From assembly GCA_003344405.1 (NCBI GenBank), contig NOWV01000158.1:1-64000 (forward strand): a DNA stretch of 64,000 nucleotides. The letters run 5' to 3'. The notes beneath the pieces are model-generated. The model worked only from the letters and a program-made list of their open reading frames with translations, was not told the origin of the DNA and made no database searches. Shown one piece after another: positions 1 to 20,800 of the stretch; within the stretch, counting starts at the first letter, position 1; the number at the start of each line of letters is the position of its first letter. The DNA comes from Trichoplax sp. H2. Its lineage: Eukaryota; Placozoa; Uniplacotomia; Trichoplacea. Both the position numbers and the translations under genes were made by a program.

Positions 1-2200
1 TGTACTGTACATGCATCAGATTTTTCGAAAAATACAAGCATGGCTATGAAGTTATCTACAAATTAATTTAATTTATACCGTACACGCGTATAATAATTAT
101 TATACAATGCACCCTAAAATCGATTGCAGAGACTTGCAAGAGAATTTTTCCTAGAAACTTCTACTTAATCCAGTAAAACCCCACGATATCTCTGGGTAGA
201 AACAAGTTGATTAAGCCATGCGCTGAATGTTGAAAAGCAATCGGAATCCACCTATGCTATAGACGAAGTTGATTTATGCTAATTATTTCAAAATTGGACA
301 ACCTACAGTACGCTAGAGACTCTCTAATAGGGTCTCTTAACTGCACACGATCCAGAGTACAGTACAGTACTGTACAGTACCACTATGAGTCGTTGATAGA
401 CCTGGTCACTCTAAAAACTAAGATACAGTACTGTACAGTACACTGAGTACAGTACACTAGTTAATAACAGTTTACAGTACAGTATATGGTACAGTACAGT
501 ACTGTACGGTACAGTGTAGTGTACTGTACAGTACTGTACTGTGTAATTATTCCAGTACAGTACAATACAGTATACAGTAATTACAATTATCGCGCTCACG
601 TGCAATTCTGTAACGAGAAGCCCCACCCGTTTAGTGCAAAATCCAAATCGATACAGTACTTTCCTACAGTACTGTACACTGTGCAGTACAGTATGTACTG
701 TAGTTTTCAGTTCAGTCACGTTGAAAGTACTGTACAGTGTACAGTACAGTACTCTGTCTATGGGTACCAATACTAAACAAATACGTTATTTATTTAGTAG
801 CAGCTAATTTGGGTGTCAATCATGTACTGAACAGTGTTCTATCTGCACGATACAGTTAAAACTAGTTGAAACGACCAGTAAAATAGTTGGCCTCTCCATT
901 TTGAGCACAGTAAAAAAAGTCCATTTCCCGTCCCTCTCTTTCTTTTTACTGTCAAGGTAGTGGTTCTGCGTGCTGTACATACAGTACAATAAGTACTACT
1001 TGTACAGTACTGTACTGGACATTTGACTACAGTCAATAGTACTGTACTGTACGTACAGTACAGTAGTCCATGGTAGTGTACAGTACAGTACAGACTACGG
1101 TACTGTTCAGTATTTGCTAAATGGGTGATTTTGGGTTTTTCACATACATGTACAGTAGAATGCATTCTGACTAAGGCAACAGCACTGTGGAGACACTTCA
1201 GTTCTAGTACTGTACAGTACTGTACAGTGCAGTACAGTACGTACTGTACAGTACTGTACTGTATTCACTAGGGTCATGACCTATAGGATTACAGTACAGT
1301 ACGATTCACTCGTGTTTACTGTACTGTACAGTACAGTACCTCTACCGCACAGTAATGTACTGTACACTGTACAGTACTGTATTGCTTAAAGCTGCTTAAC
1401 TGCTTGATTTGAACTTGTAGTACTGTACACTAGTGTACAGTACATTTGTAAAAGTTTAGAACTAAGATACAGTTCAGTACAGTACAATGTACATTTATTT
1501 TCAATAAAAGCATTCACGGTAAGTGATTGTGTGAACACGTCAGGAACATTATTTGTTATGTTATAATAATAATTATTATTATTATTATTACAGCATATTA
1601 TAAGAAAGTTACGGCATCGGCCATAGGGGAAAAAATGAACTAGAAGTAGGATTGCTGGACCTCATTTTTGTCTCGCTTTATTACAGCTATAATACGAAAA
1701 GTTGTTTCTCATTTTTATCACGACGCCACGCTGATCACTTTTAGTATAGTACAGTATTGTATTAATGGTTTCCTACAGTACAGTACTTCAGCACTACAGT
1801 ACAGCGTACTGTACGTACTGTACTGTACTGTACTGTACTGTAGCTGTTAACAGACGCTGGGTCCATCATTACAGTGAATAAGTCATCATGTACAGTACTC
1901 CCACGTCCATACTGTACACTACACTGTACAGTATGGACGTCAAGTGTACTGTACACTGTACTGTACAGTATGGACGTCAGTGGTGCGCATTTTTAGAGGC
2001 TGTCTTTGACGAGATTGACAACTTGCCAATCAATACTGTTCAATTTGCATAATTTCGCCCACCGTAGAATTTGTACTGTACGCCGCGCCGCGTTCAGTAC
2101 CAGTATGAGGCAACAAAGTGAATCGACCTGGTCGAGCGAGAGTGGTCGAATCACCCCTCTCAAGTGTGTGACAGTACAGTACAGTAGAAGCGACGTGAAG
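1..2200. repeat. Dense GTAC-palindrome cluster upstream of FOXJ
   Basis: The region is packed with short self-complementary words built from TACAG and TACTG pentamers (GTACAGTAC, ACTGTACAGT, ACAGTACTGT), in runs of two to six units separated by ordinary AT-rich DNA. It ends just before the forkhead start codon. The runs create long apparent open frames rich in Tyr-Cys-Thr-Val on both strands, which are repeat artefacts and not genes. A (TAA/TTA)n microsatellite lies at about 1564-1592. Similar clusters occur at about 47.5-48.2 kb and 54.05-55.8 kb, always in front of genes, so a promoter role is an inference worth testing. Confidence 0.85.
1903..1940. repeat. 16-bp-arm inverted repeat in the FOXJ upstream region
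   Basis: Arm 1903-1918 (ACGTCCATACTGTACA) is a perfect reverse complement of 1925-1940, with a six-base spacer. The right arm is repeated directly at 1963-1978. Each copy couples a GTAC word to a GGACGTCA-like sequence. It is about 280 bp upstream of the forkhead ATG, so it could be a dimeric factor site or a cruciform or hairpin element. Confidence 0.75.
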
Positions 2201-2217
2201 TCGACTAGTGTATTATT

Positions 2218-10468
<8,251 letters not shown>

Positions 10469-13400
10469 GAGCAAATGATTAAATAATTTGTAAGTTTTTT
10501 GTTCGCTTTAATCCACTTAGAACGACAAAGACGAATACAAGTACATACTTTTTTTGTGTATATATATTGTTGCCAAGTTAGTGGCTGTTACATTGCGAAA
10601 GTTTAATTTTGTGGTATGATCTGTACCAGCTTGTTCAACGAGCTAGTGTAATGTAAAACCACCTGTATCATGTATAATGAAAGATGGGTTCATGTTATTA
10701 GTTTACAGTTAATCACGAAGATCTGAAATGTGCGTTATCTTACTTAACTTTAATTTAAATCCTGTATCGATAAATAATAATGGCATGGTCTTTTATTGCT
10801 TTATCTTGGGATTTGTTACTCCTCGATTCTATGTCTTTCAAAATATTGGAGTGAATGTACAGTAGATAGATCCCTAGTGTACAGTATATTCATAGGCTTG
10901 TGTAGATTACATATTGCATTTTTTGGCCATGACAAGATGCAATTATGTTGGTATTCAAAGTTTTGTTTTTTTCTGCTTGGCCATGTTGTAGTTATAGTAT
11001 ATCAGGATTTCTATATCATTGATATATATATATATTGATTGTTAGTAGACTTTTAGAAGTACTTAATTCTCATCTTTACTAATGAGACGAAAGAAAATGG
11101 TTACAATTTTGTGTCTTGTTGTCTTCATATTATTACAGTAATGATGATATGTTGCGATCTCTATGCAGTTTTGTTTAATTTATTATGATAATACAGTAAC
11201 TACTTTAAATCTACGTTATGTTCTACCTTATACTGAATGAAACACGATTTCATTATTGTTATGCATTTAAACTGTTGCACCTCGAATTGTTTAACGAAGG
11301 CATCAGAATTTAACTGCCTAAAAGAGAAGGCGATGACAGTAATTGTTAAGAAAATTAGTTGAAAAATTAGAATCGTAAATGTTATATTTATCGTTAAGAT
11401 CCAAAATTGAATAAAGTTAAAATATTTCTTGACATTTTGCAAACGGAATTTTTTTATACCTATTCCCTGTAGTACTTGCATTTAATATCGCCTCATTTGG
11501 CTATGATTTTAGGTTTATTTTATCGATATATGTAGCGAGCTTTGACAATGATACTCGTATATTAAATAGCAAAACTGAGGCTTTTTGATAATCTTCATTT
11601 ATATAAAAATGATCCATATACAGTAGTCTCTAAGACCGCGGTACATCATACTTTTAATAGCCCATCAGATATGTCCATTGTATAGTATTAATCGTAACAG
11701 TAGAATTAAATAAAACAATTCGAACTAAAGTAATTTATTGCGCAATAATATAGCTAGTTAACTAGCTTCCAGTTTGATTGGGTGATTTAGAAAGTAATTA
11801 TCATTGATAATTACTCTAATTACATGAGTCTATCTATTTACTAATGGACAATTACATGCACATCTAAAATTTAGAATAGAGTATTCGTATACAGACAGTA
11901 TCAAGAACATTCCGAATAAATCTTTGCTATTTAACAATATTAACAAGTCCAATGATCACGATAATATCCATGAGCTATGCTTTCAGCGCGTATTATATAA
12001 GAATATAGGTATGAATACGATATTGTTCTGAATAATCTGGTTAAGCAATTGAAAATTATAACAAATTTGTTAGTAATGTTTGCCGCCGGTTGCTAATAGT
12101 GTTGAATGCACGCCGCTATGCAATATGCAAGATATCAGCCGCACGAATTTATTAAATCAACAGATTGGTGAATCCTTGAGAGTAAATACATATAAATTCT
12201 TCTTTATACTATTTGATATCATGCACCTGAGTACTGATAACGTTAAAGCTTTACTACTGTATGATGGAGGGAATTTCACAGTCCAGAATTTATTAACTTC
12301 CTGGTTAAGCAAATGCTTAAACGCAGTTATCAGACTTGATATCGTTATATAGTTTCAGCCAATGAATATTGTTCGTATTGAGCTGCTGGTGTATACGAGT
12401 AAAAAAATATGAAATACTCGATACAACTCATGAATTTACGGTGCTGTAGTAAATTACTGTTTGTGCAAATGCTAGAAAACCCGATAAAAGACTTATGTTA
12501 TCCATAAGTATCAATTGCCAAATGATTTGAATGTTAGGAGGCATAAATGAAATAATCAGCTAATCTACACATTTGCTGTATGTAAGATCTTAGACTTTCG
12601 ACTCTGATAATTAATTTACACGTATACGCTGATAAAACTGCAGCCTTCATATCTAATTTATTGGTTATAGCATGCAACTAAATTTTCTTGAACATCACTC
12701 TAAAGCTGATATGTGAATATTGAACTCTTAGCAAGATAAAGCCAAAGTATAACATCTTATCCATCCATAATATAGTGTCTACGTTATAATACTCTAGCTT
12801 AGATAACCCTGAAGGACTTCTGATACGTCATTCTCAGCTATAGTTATTTTATGGTATTTTTATACTTTTAAGAGCTAAAACATCAACTACAATACATGGA
12901 CTAGCCATTCATATTACAGGTCAAGCACTAGCATGCCACATTAATATTAGTCGCATAAAAGCATCTAATCCAATGCATTCTAGCATGTAATCCACGCATT
13001 ACTGGACTATTACAATAGTATACGAGTACTACAAATTAGTAATGCTTAAAGGATAGATACATATGATTTCGATGCTGTGTTTTTAATTAATCTATAAAAT
13101 GTCATCTATTCTTTCCTTTATTCTACATTTTTATAATGGGATGTTATCTAATTAGATAATAGGTAAGCATTTTTTAAACAATAGCCCACGCTATAGATAA
13201 CAATATATCATTTGTTTAGAGAAGAATACTATCCATCCGCCTCTGGGTTGTCAATGACGCTAAAAGACCCATTCTTCCACTTCATCAACATAGCTATCAA
13301 TCTTATGCCAGACAGAATTAGCATTTTAAGTACTCTACGTCAGAACTAACAAGTTAATAGACTATACGATGACCAAAGGAGACTGTAAGTTATATTATAT

Positions 13401-14873
13401 AACCGTTTGTATCATAATTGCCATAATATAGTCTTGAAAGCTTGTGTCATCTTACAATAAATTCCATCTTTCACAGATTAATTACGTTCAACCGCACGAA
13501 TGAATAATTATTTAAGTGGCGATGGCTGTAATTCTAATCTAAACTATTTCAAGTACTGATAATTTCGTTAAATGAGAAAGGTAAGAGATAGGCAGAAATT
13601 TGGCGAGCTTAAAAGGAATGTGTTTATTAGAATCAGCGATTTTCTTGTTACCCTTACGGTAGTCAACTTGCCCATTCACCAACTTGTTATATTGTTGTTA
13701 TCTTTAGTCTATTATTAATTGAAGTAATTACTATATCATTACATGTACGTATATATATAAATAATATACTGTATACTAACGCTGTTGTTATGGGCACCAC
13801 AGCGCTAACGTGAATCAACATAACACTGCCATCGACTATGTTGTTAATGATGTTAAGCTTAAGCTGATTCGACTGCGGTAATATGAATAAAATAGCGACG
13901 CTTAAGTAATGCCGAAATATTTTTAAAATGATAGATAAAATGATCGACTAGCATGATGAAAGGAGAAACGATATCATATACTCCTTCATTTTGGATACGA
14001 ATCTACTACATCTTATAGCTTCGATCATATCTATTTCTTGTAAATATACATTATTAAAAGCATTGATAGAATAGAATGTTAGAAACTTCTACTTCTAGAG
14101 AAGGTGGATTTGTAATCGTATAATGATTAGAAAATGATGGATCACTGAAATTCGTACATCTATGTTATCGGGGTCAACAATATCTTATAAATCACTTTAC
14201 TCTTAATAGAACGTGGGTAATATTTGCGATGATGTAAATATTATCTTCTGCTATGAATACTACCACTACATTATAGCAACTATGAATCGAGGTTCTTAAG
14301 AGGATAGCAGAATAGTTCAGGGCATCCGCTAGCTGAATTGTTGCTAATCCTTCCGATAATATGATATAATCTGAGTTAGACTGTACATTCGATCATACAG
14401 ATGAAGTCATTCTTATGCTATACAGCAATATGAACAATAATCTTAATGTACGAGTAATGTACTCGTATAACCGTTTCCATGTTACGAATTTAATTGTTGC
14501 TAACATACCATTACAAATTTAATTTAAGAATTCATATTGCGATGAAAATAAAGTCAATCTTATATTAATAAGAATGTAACTTTCCTATAAATTAAAATTA
14601 AATCATGGTGTAACTATTTCAACCCGCAATTAAGGCATTTCTTATCCTATCGGTATAACGTTAACCTAAACATTTCATATAACAGAACTAAAGTTAGAGC
14701 ATTTTAAAATGTATAGTCCATCGTAATGTTTCGCTATAGTAATAAAATTAAGCTTCTCAAGTCTCTAAGGACATCAATTATTCGAAACGATACTGATTTT
14801 AATATTACTAAGTAGTTCTAGGAAAGATTTTAAGTTTCAGTTATCATTTTAAATCCGACTATTTTATTACTAG
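10469..14873. other. Intergenic, no gene recognised
   Basis: 4.4 kb of AT-rich DNA between the FOXJ stop and the coiled-coil gene. The start should hold the FOXJ 3' UTR. Open frames here (for example 12080-12352 + and 11200-11481 -) lack family resemblance, biased composition or flanking splice logic. The last bases before 14874 read as a pyrimidine-rich tract ending in AG, so a 5' UTR exon of the next gene may lie in here. Confidence 0.6.
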
Positions 14874-17800
14874 ATGGAAGACGAGGAGATTCAACAGATT
14901 AATAAAAGATTAGAAAGTGATGGAATAGATGCAACTGCTACTGCTGAATTGAAATTGCGATATGTATGGAGGAAATTATGCCAAGCTGAAGAACAATTGC
15001 AACATGCTATGCAAGATATTGATGATATCAATGATCGCCATTTTAACGAAAAATCTCAACTGGAAGATTATTTACAACATTGCCAAACGTTAATGAATGA
15101 ATTTCAAGAATATACCGTTGAGATGGCTAAAGCAAAGCAATCAAGCGCGAATAACTCTCACAATTCAAAATTTTCCGCCTATTCAGTGATTAAATCCAAT
15201 ATTAGTATGTCGACACCATTAGCTAAAGGTCGCAATGGAGTTTCTAGTCCATCCAGTACCTTTAGCAGCCCATATATCAGCCCTAGAGAAGAGAAATATC
15301 GAGATATAACCAACACGAATAAGTCTTCCATGGATTCCGTCCTAGCTAATATTAAGCTTGAGCAAGTGCAATGTTATAACGATGAACTAAAGGAAAAAGT
15401 AATTACAACAGTAGATTAACTTTTAGCTGACTTTTAAAAATGAGGCTTGTTTAATAACTTTATAAATTGTTAAAATATCTACTATATAACGAACTTGACT
15501 ACAAATGATTCTGATTTAGATCAGATTAGTTCCTTTACAATAATTCGTCAAGATATATTTTAACTGAGCAATTTATTCTAGAAGAAGTGTTAACCTACTT
15601 CCGATCGTATCATGTAGAGAGAGACATTGCATACTATTATTCGTAACGTTACATTCAGCTGATAATAGATTAGCTATAATTACTGATGGTAATTAATGGT
15701 ATTAAAGCTTATTACTCGTAGCAATCAACAGCGATATACTGTACAGTATGATAAGGAAATGATCTGTTCTAGTAGAAGATGTTGATGTCCATCTTTCGAG
15801 ATTATACCAGGAAGAAGATGCATGGGATACTCATTTGTTAACCAGTTTGGCTATAAACAATGATATCGATCAGTAGCATTAAAAACTATTACTTTACAAC
15901 GGTGAATCGAGATGTATGCTAAAAAATAGTTTTAGTCGTAAGTACTGACATACTTTAACTATACAAGATACGTTTGATACTGTGCTGCTTGATTGAACGT
16001 ACAGTATAATTGGCTATAATTACTAATATCGATTAGCTCGGCAGCTTGAATAACAATTCCATTCAAAATTTTTTCTATAATATTGAATTTGTGAAGCAAT
16101 TTCGAGTTAACAATATCTATAGTTATAGCTAAAGCTGGATTTCAAAGTAATTACGACTAAATACTATCTTGGATCTATTGATTAATTGTTCGATTCGATG
16201 TATAAAATTTGACTATTAACTTATTTCATTAATTTAGGGTAAATTAATTAAAGAATAAAGAATGTAGATAAAGTTGATCAATTATCATATCTATTAAATG
16301 ATGTAGCTTAACCTTCTTATAATTAATGTTATAGGTAAAGCAGCTGAATAAAACGCTCAAAGTAGAGCGTGATCGAGCCATGACACGCGATGTCGAACAT
16401 CAAATTGCCATAAACAAAATTAAGATTACAAGCGAACAAATGGCAACTAATAAAAAATTTAATTTGGTAAGTTAGTTTAATGGCCATTGAAGAAAAATTT
16501 CTACTCCTGTGAATATTTCAAGATGTTATCGTGGTTACTGTAGTCGTTTTAATTTAGCAGAGTAGTATAATACGACTTACGTATCTAAATGTAGCAAAAA
16601 CTAGAGTATATTGCTATAAACTAATTCAAATTGATCTGAGTGATAGGATAACAAAACACGCAAGCTTTACAATTTAATCCGACTATAGATTAGCGTGTCA
16701 TATCATCATTCCATGCTTTGCAGCTAGTATATTTATATACATGAAATTGATAGTCCATTTAGTGATGACTTGAGTGATTGTAGCTATTCAGTTTACTTTA
16801 TTGGGTACTTCACTGTCTTTGGATTAGGAAGCAACATTGTATATTATTACGTTTAATCTGTAATGATGTTTAAATCTAGTTGAAGGTAATAGACCACATT
16901 AATAAAATGTGTTACGTCGATACAGATTGAAACAATTAGGATTACTATTTCAATTATTACGATACTGGCTTGTAATCATTTTAGTGTCTACCCAAAATAT
17001 AAAGTTCTGAACTGTTTTAATTTTGTAAGGAAAGACGGAATCAATTTATGATATAACGATACGGTAAATCGCTAACATTAATGTTTCTTCTTGATGTCTT
17101 TAGGATATATTTAAATTTACTGACTCTAACAAATTAGCAGACCAGATGTCCGAGAATAATGAAAGGTAAGGAGTCACTGTTTTTGTTTACCTATAAGTAT
17201 GTCGATGATGATCGGCTCATATCATTTTTAGGCTTAAATTAAGATGAAATTATGCAATGAGAATACAATACATAAAATTGTTATGATTAATTATATTAAT
17301 TCTAATTAATGGATTGTGATGGAGGGTTCGAAGAGTCAGATAATGTGGTTTTAGTTGCCATGCAGAGAATTGTACAAGGAGCTTAAGAAAAGAGGATACT
17401 TTATTGTAGATTGTAGCTAGGTACAGTGTGATAATTACGGTAGGTCAGTGTGTTAGCTGCCGTGAGTAAAGTGTGAATACTAACTGTGACTAATAATGCA
17501 ACTTAAAACAAATCTAAGGTAGAAAACGGCAGTATTTATAGCTATAGCATTAGAACACATGCAGAGAACATGATTGTAGGATTAGATACAACATATACCA
17601 TAACAGGTTATAGAATAGCAGATGATTGTAGAAAATAGCGAGGACTGTAATAACTAAATGTAGTAAGCCATATTTGAATGCAGAGCGAACAGACTGTAGA
17701 TATGTCTAAATATAAGATCAATACAACATGTCTATATTTAAGAGTAGAATATAGTTACAGTATATTCTAAATACACTACATGGATAATTACCGTGCTTGC

Positions 17801-20800
17801 CATTACGATATAGTGAATCATATAAAGAAAAGCTTTCTAACCTCGCCATGGAAAATGAAGTCTTGAAACATCAAGTTAATGCTATTGCAACTCAATTTAG
17901 CGATCGTTCAGAGCTATACGAGCAGATGCAGTCTGAAATAGATTTTACACAGAAACAAAATCACTTTATAAGACAGCGCTACGATCAACTTGTTTTCCAA
18001 CTTGAACAGGAGGTAAAAGTAGTCTATTGCTCATTTACTGGAAATTTTAAATTTAATACCTCTTAGTAAAGTTGTTATGGTGTTGTGTGTGCTTTGAGAC
18101 TAAAAGTATTGTGATCTGAGGTTTATAACGGAGAAAATAACTAGTACAGGTTCCAACATGTTTCTTTCAAATTTCAACTACTGTATAACTTAGTAGCCAA
18201 TTCATGATCAGGAGGGCATGGTTTTACATGGATCTAGTAACTAGATGAAGTTATAAGTGTGAATTTTATTATAACACAGTCTCATTTTTAAAGTTCTTGT
18301 ATAGATAACCTAAGTATACCTTAATTAGTACCGTGTTTAGATAATATGGTGAAAGGCGATGTTTATCTATCTAAATATGTAAGGCATACATAAGCTCGTT
18401 ATCAGTCGACATTCAAATAAACTATCGATCAGAAATGTCGAGATTGGCAAAATGCGAATTAGTTTTGATAATAATATACAGTACAGTAGTAATTCCGACA
18501 GCATAGCAATACAAACTAATTTGTAGCTAAGCTAGATAAACATTGCCTCATGTTAAGCCGGTAACATTATTAATGTATTCCGCTATTCATACAAACATAC
18601 GCGAATTACCGTATTGAATATGGCTTTCTTTCAATACTTTGTTGAATACTACAGAAGTCACAGAACGAATGTTTCCCATACTTTTTCAGTACAAAATTTG
18701 TATAAAATTGAGTCCAGAATGTATAGGAAACATGGAATTTTTTTCAATTTGGTGTATAATGCATTACTTAACGATAATTAGGCATAGCCTTTCAACCTAA
18801 ATTTTGCAAAATAACATCTAGCGTGCAAAGATGAATCTGCAATAAAGGGTTTATCCCCATTTCCGTTGTTCTTATCTAGATGAGCGATGCAGCTGATATA
18901 GAAATTCGAAATTGTCAAGAGAAATTAAGCCATTATCAGGATATGAGTGAAAGATATGCGGATGAATGTGATTGCTTAAGGATGCAAGTTCAAAAACTAC
19001 AACAGGAATTAGAAGCGACGTTGATTGCTAGTGCAGGAATAGAAAAAGTTTATTCGCAGAGTATTGATGACTTTAGGAAAGAAAAGATCAGGCTTGAGAA
19101 ATTACTGGAATTGAAGGATAATAAAGATAAGAAGCAGGTTTGCCAAATATAAGTATCCAGAATTAAAACGAGTTCTACTTATGAATTTTCATTCCTCTCT
19201 TAATCTTGAGAGTTGGATGTCAGCTATAGCTGATTGTTATATTCGGGTTATACTGCTTCTCTTCTGATCTCTGCTATAATCATTCTGGAACCTTAAGTTA
19301 ATAATTTCTATGGATAAGGTAGAAGTGATTCGTGATATTCACGATCGCTACTCGGTTTCTAGATTCGATAATTAAGTAATTCACGTATTAGATGCAGCCG
19401 GCCTCTATTCGAGTTTATTGTAGCTAAACTAACGATAATAACAAAATTGAGGCGTCTTAATTCAACAGTCTCTTAGATAGAATGCGGATAGGTCCACAAT
19501 TTGGAGTGGTATACCTTATTCAAGAAGAAAATATTAATTGTGAATTTATTTCTCCGCTTAGATTGACACAGTGGCTCGTTATAGCGGCAAACATATTGCT
19601 TTAGAGTGTCAAGTAAACCATTTAAAGAGCCAGTTGAAGAAATTTCAAGATCAAAATACTGAGTTGGAAAAGCAAGTAAGTGAATGGATATAGAAAATCC
19701 TACTACAATCCATCAGTAATTGATGGTCTATTAAAACAATGACATTAGCGTGGAATATAAGATAGGAATATGCAAATATAATAGAAGAATGAAATGAATA
19801 GGAATATTTAAAGTTATATTATGATTTTTTAATCGTATCATATCATACGGTATTTATTTTACTTTAAAGTCTAAATTTGATAAATAAGGAAATTATGTTT
19901 AAATTGTCGCCAAATATAGTTAAAAGCAACAAAGATTACATTCGAAGAGCGATTTAAGAACACTAATGATGATAATATTCGATTGGCCAATCAATTAAGC
20001 GAGAAAATCCAAGATATAAGAAAACAGGTGAGTCTAGATCTGTACTAATATTGCGTGGTTTAGATTTTGGTTACCATGAAGTAAGAATGGATGAATAGGA
20101 TCCACGATTTAGCTGTTGATGATGTTGGAATAATTTCTCTTACTAAATCTCTAATCTAGAGCTCGGAATATTAATTTCATCATTGTTCATCATTGACTCC
20201 CTTTGTTAATCTTGGTAGTCAATCATTACAGCTCATTTAATTCAATTTTGGATAATTCTATGCGAATAGGACGAAACGTTAGCGCAAATTAAGGATTGTT
20301 CAGCACGAGCAGAAAAGGATAAGGAAAAATTAAGGATAGAATTAGATAATCATAAATTACAGGTTGCAAGGTTTGAGCAAGAGGTAAATATTCTTGATTG
20401 TAAGCAGGTGATACTAAGGATCGATATACAAACAGAAGATGTAGAACTTCGCATTAGTTACATATATACATATAATATTCTTAGGATGATAATTCTAAAT
20501 AGAGTTTTTGCTGTTCTAGTTACAAATTAGTATTAAAAATACAAGATTAATGGAAGAGAAATTTTTGGAAGAACAACGCATAAAAAATGGTAAAATTTCC
20601 TTGAACATCATTATAAGTAGTTACATAGGAAAGCACTGTTATCTTTTTACCATAGATATAAATAACAAGCTTGTCCACCTTTATCTACTAAGATAATCTG
20701 GAATTGATAGTTGTTGACCATAAATGCATTATCTATGAATATTATTCGTAAGATTAAAGTAATTGTCCACTTTTTGTTGTTTCATTTTAGGTCTAACTGG

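Noticed and set aside
411-1956. Several open frames of 60-119 codons on both strands in the GTAC field
   Set aside because: They consist mainly of Tyr/Cys/Thr/Val/Leu read out of the TACAG/TACTG repeats, overlap on both strands and have no domain or splice context.
12080-12352. 90-codon plus-strand open frame in the intergenic desert
   Set aside because: Isolated, no conserved motif, no splice partners.
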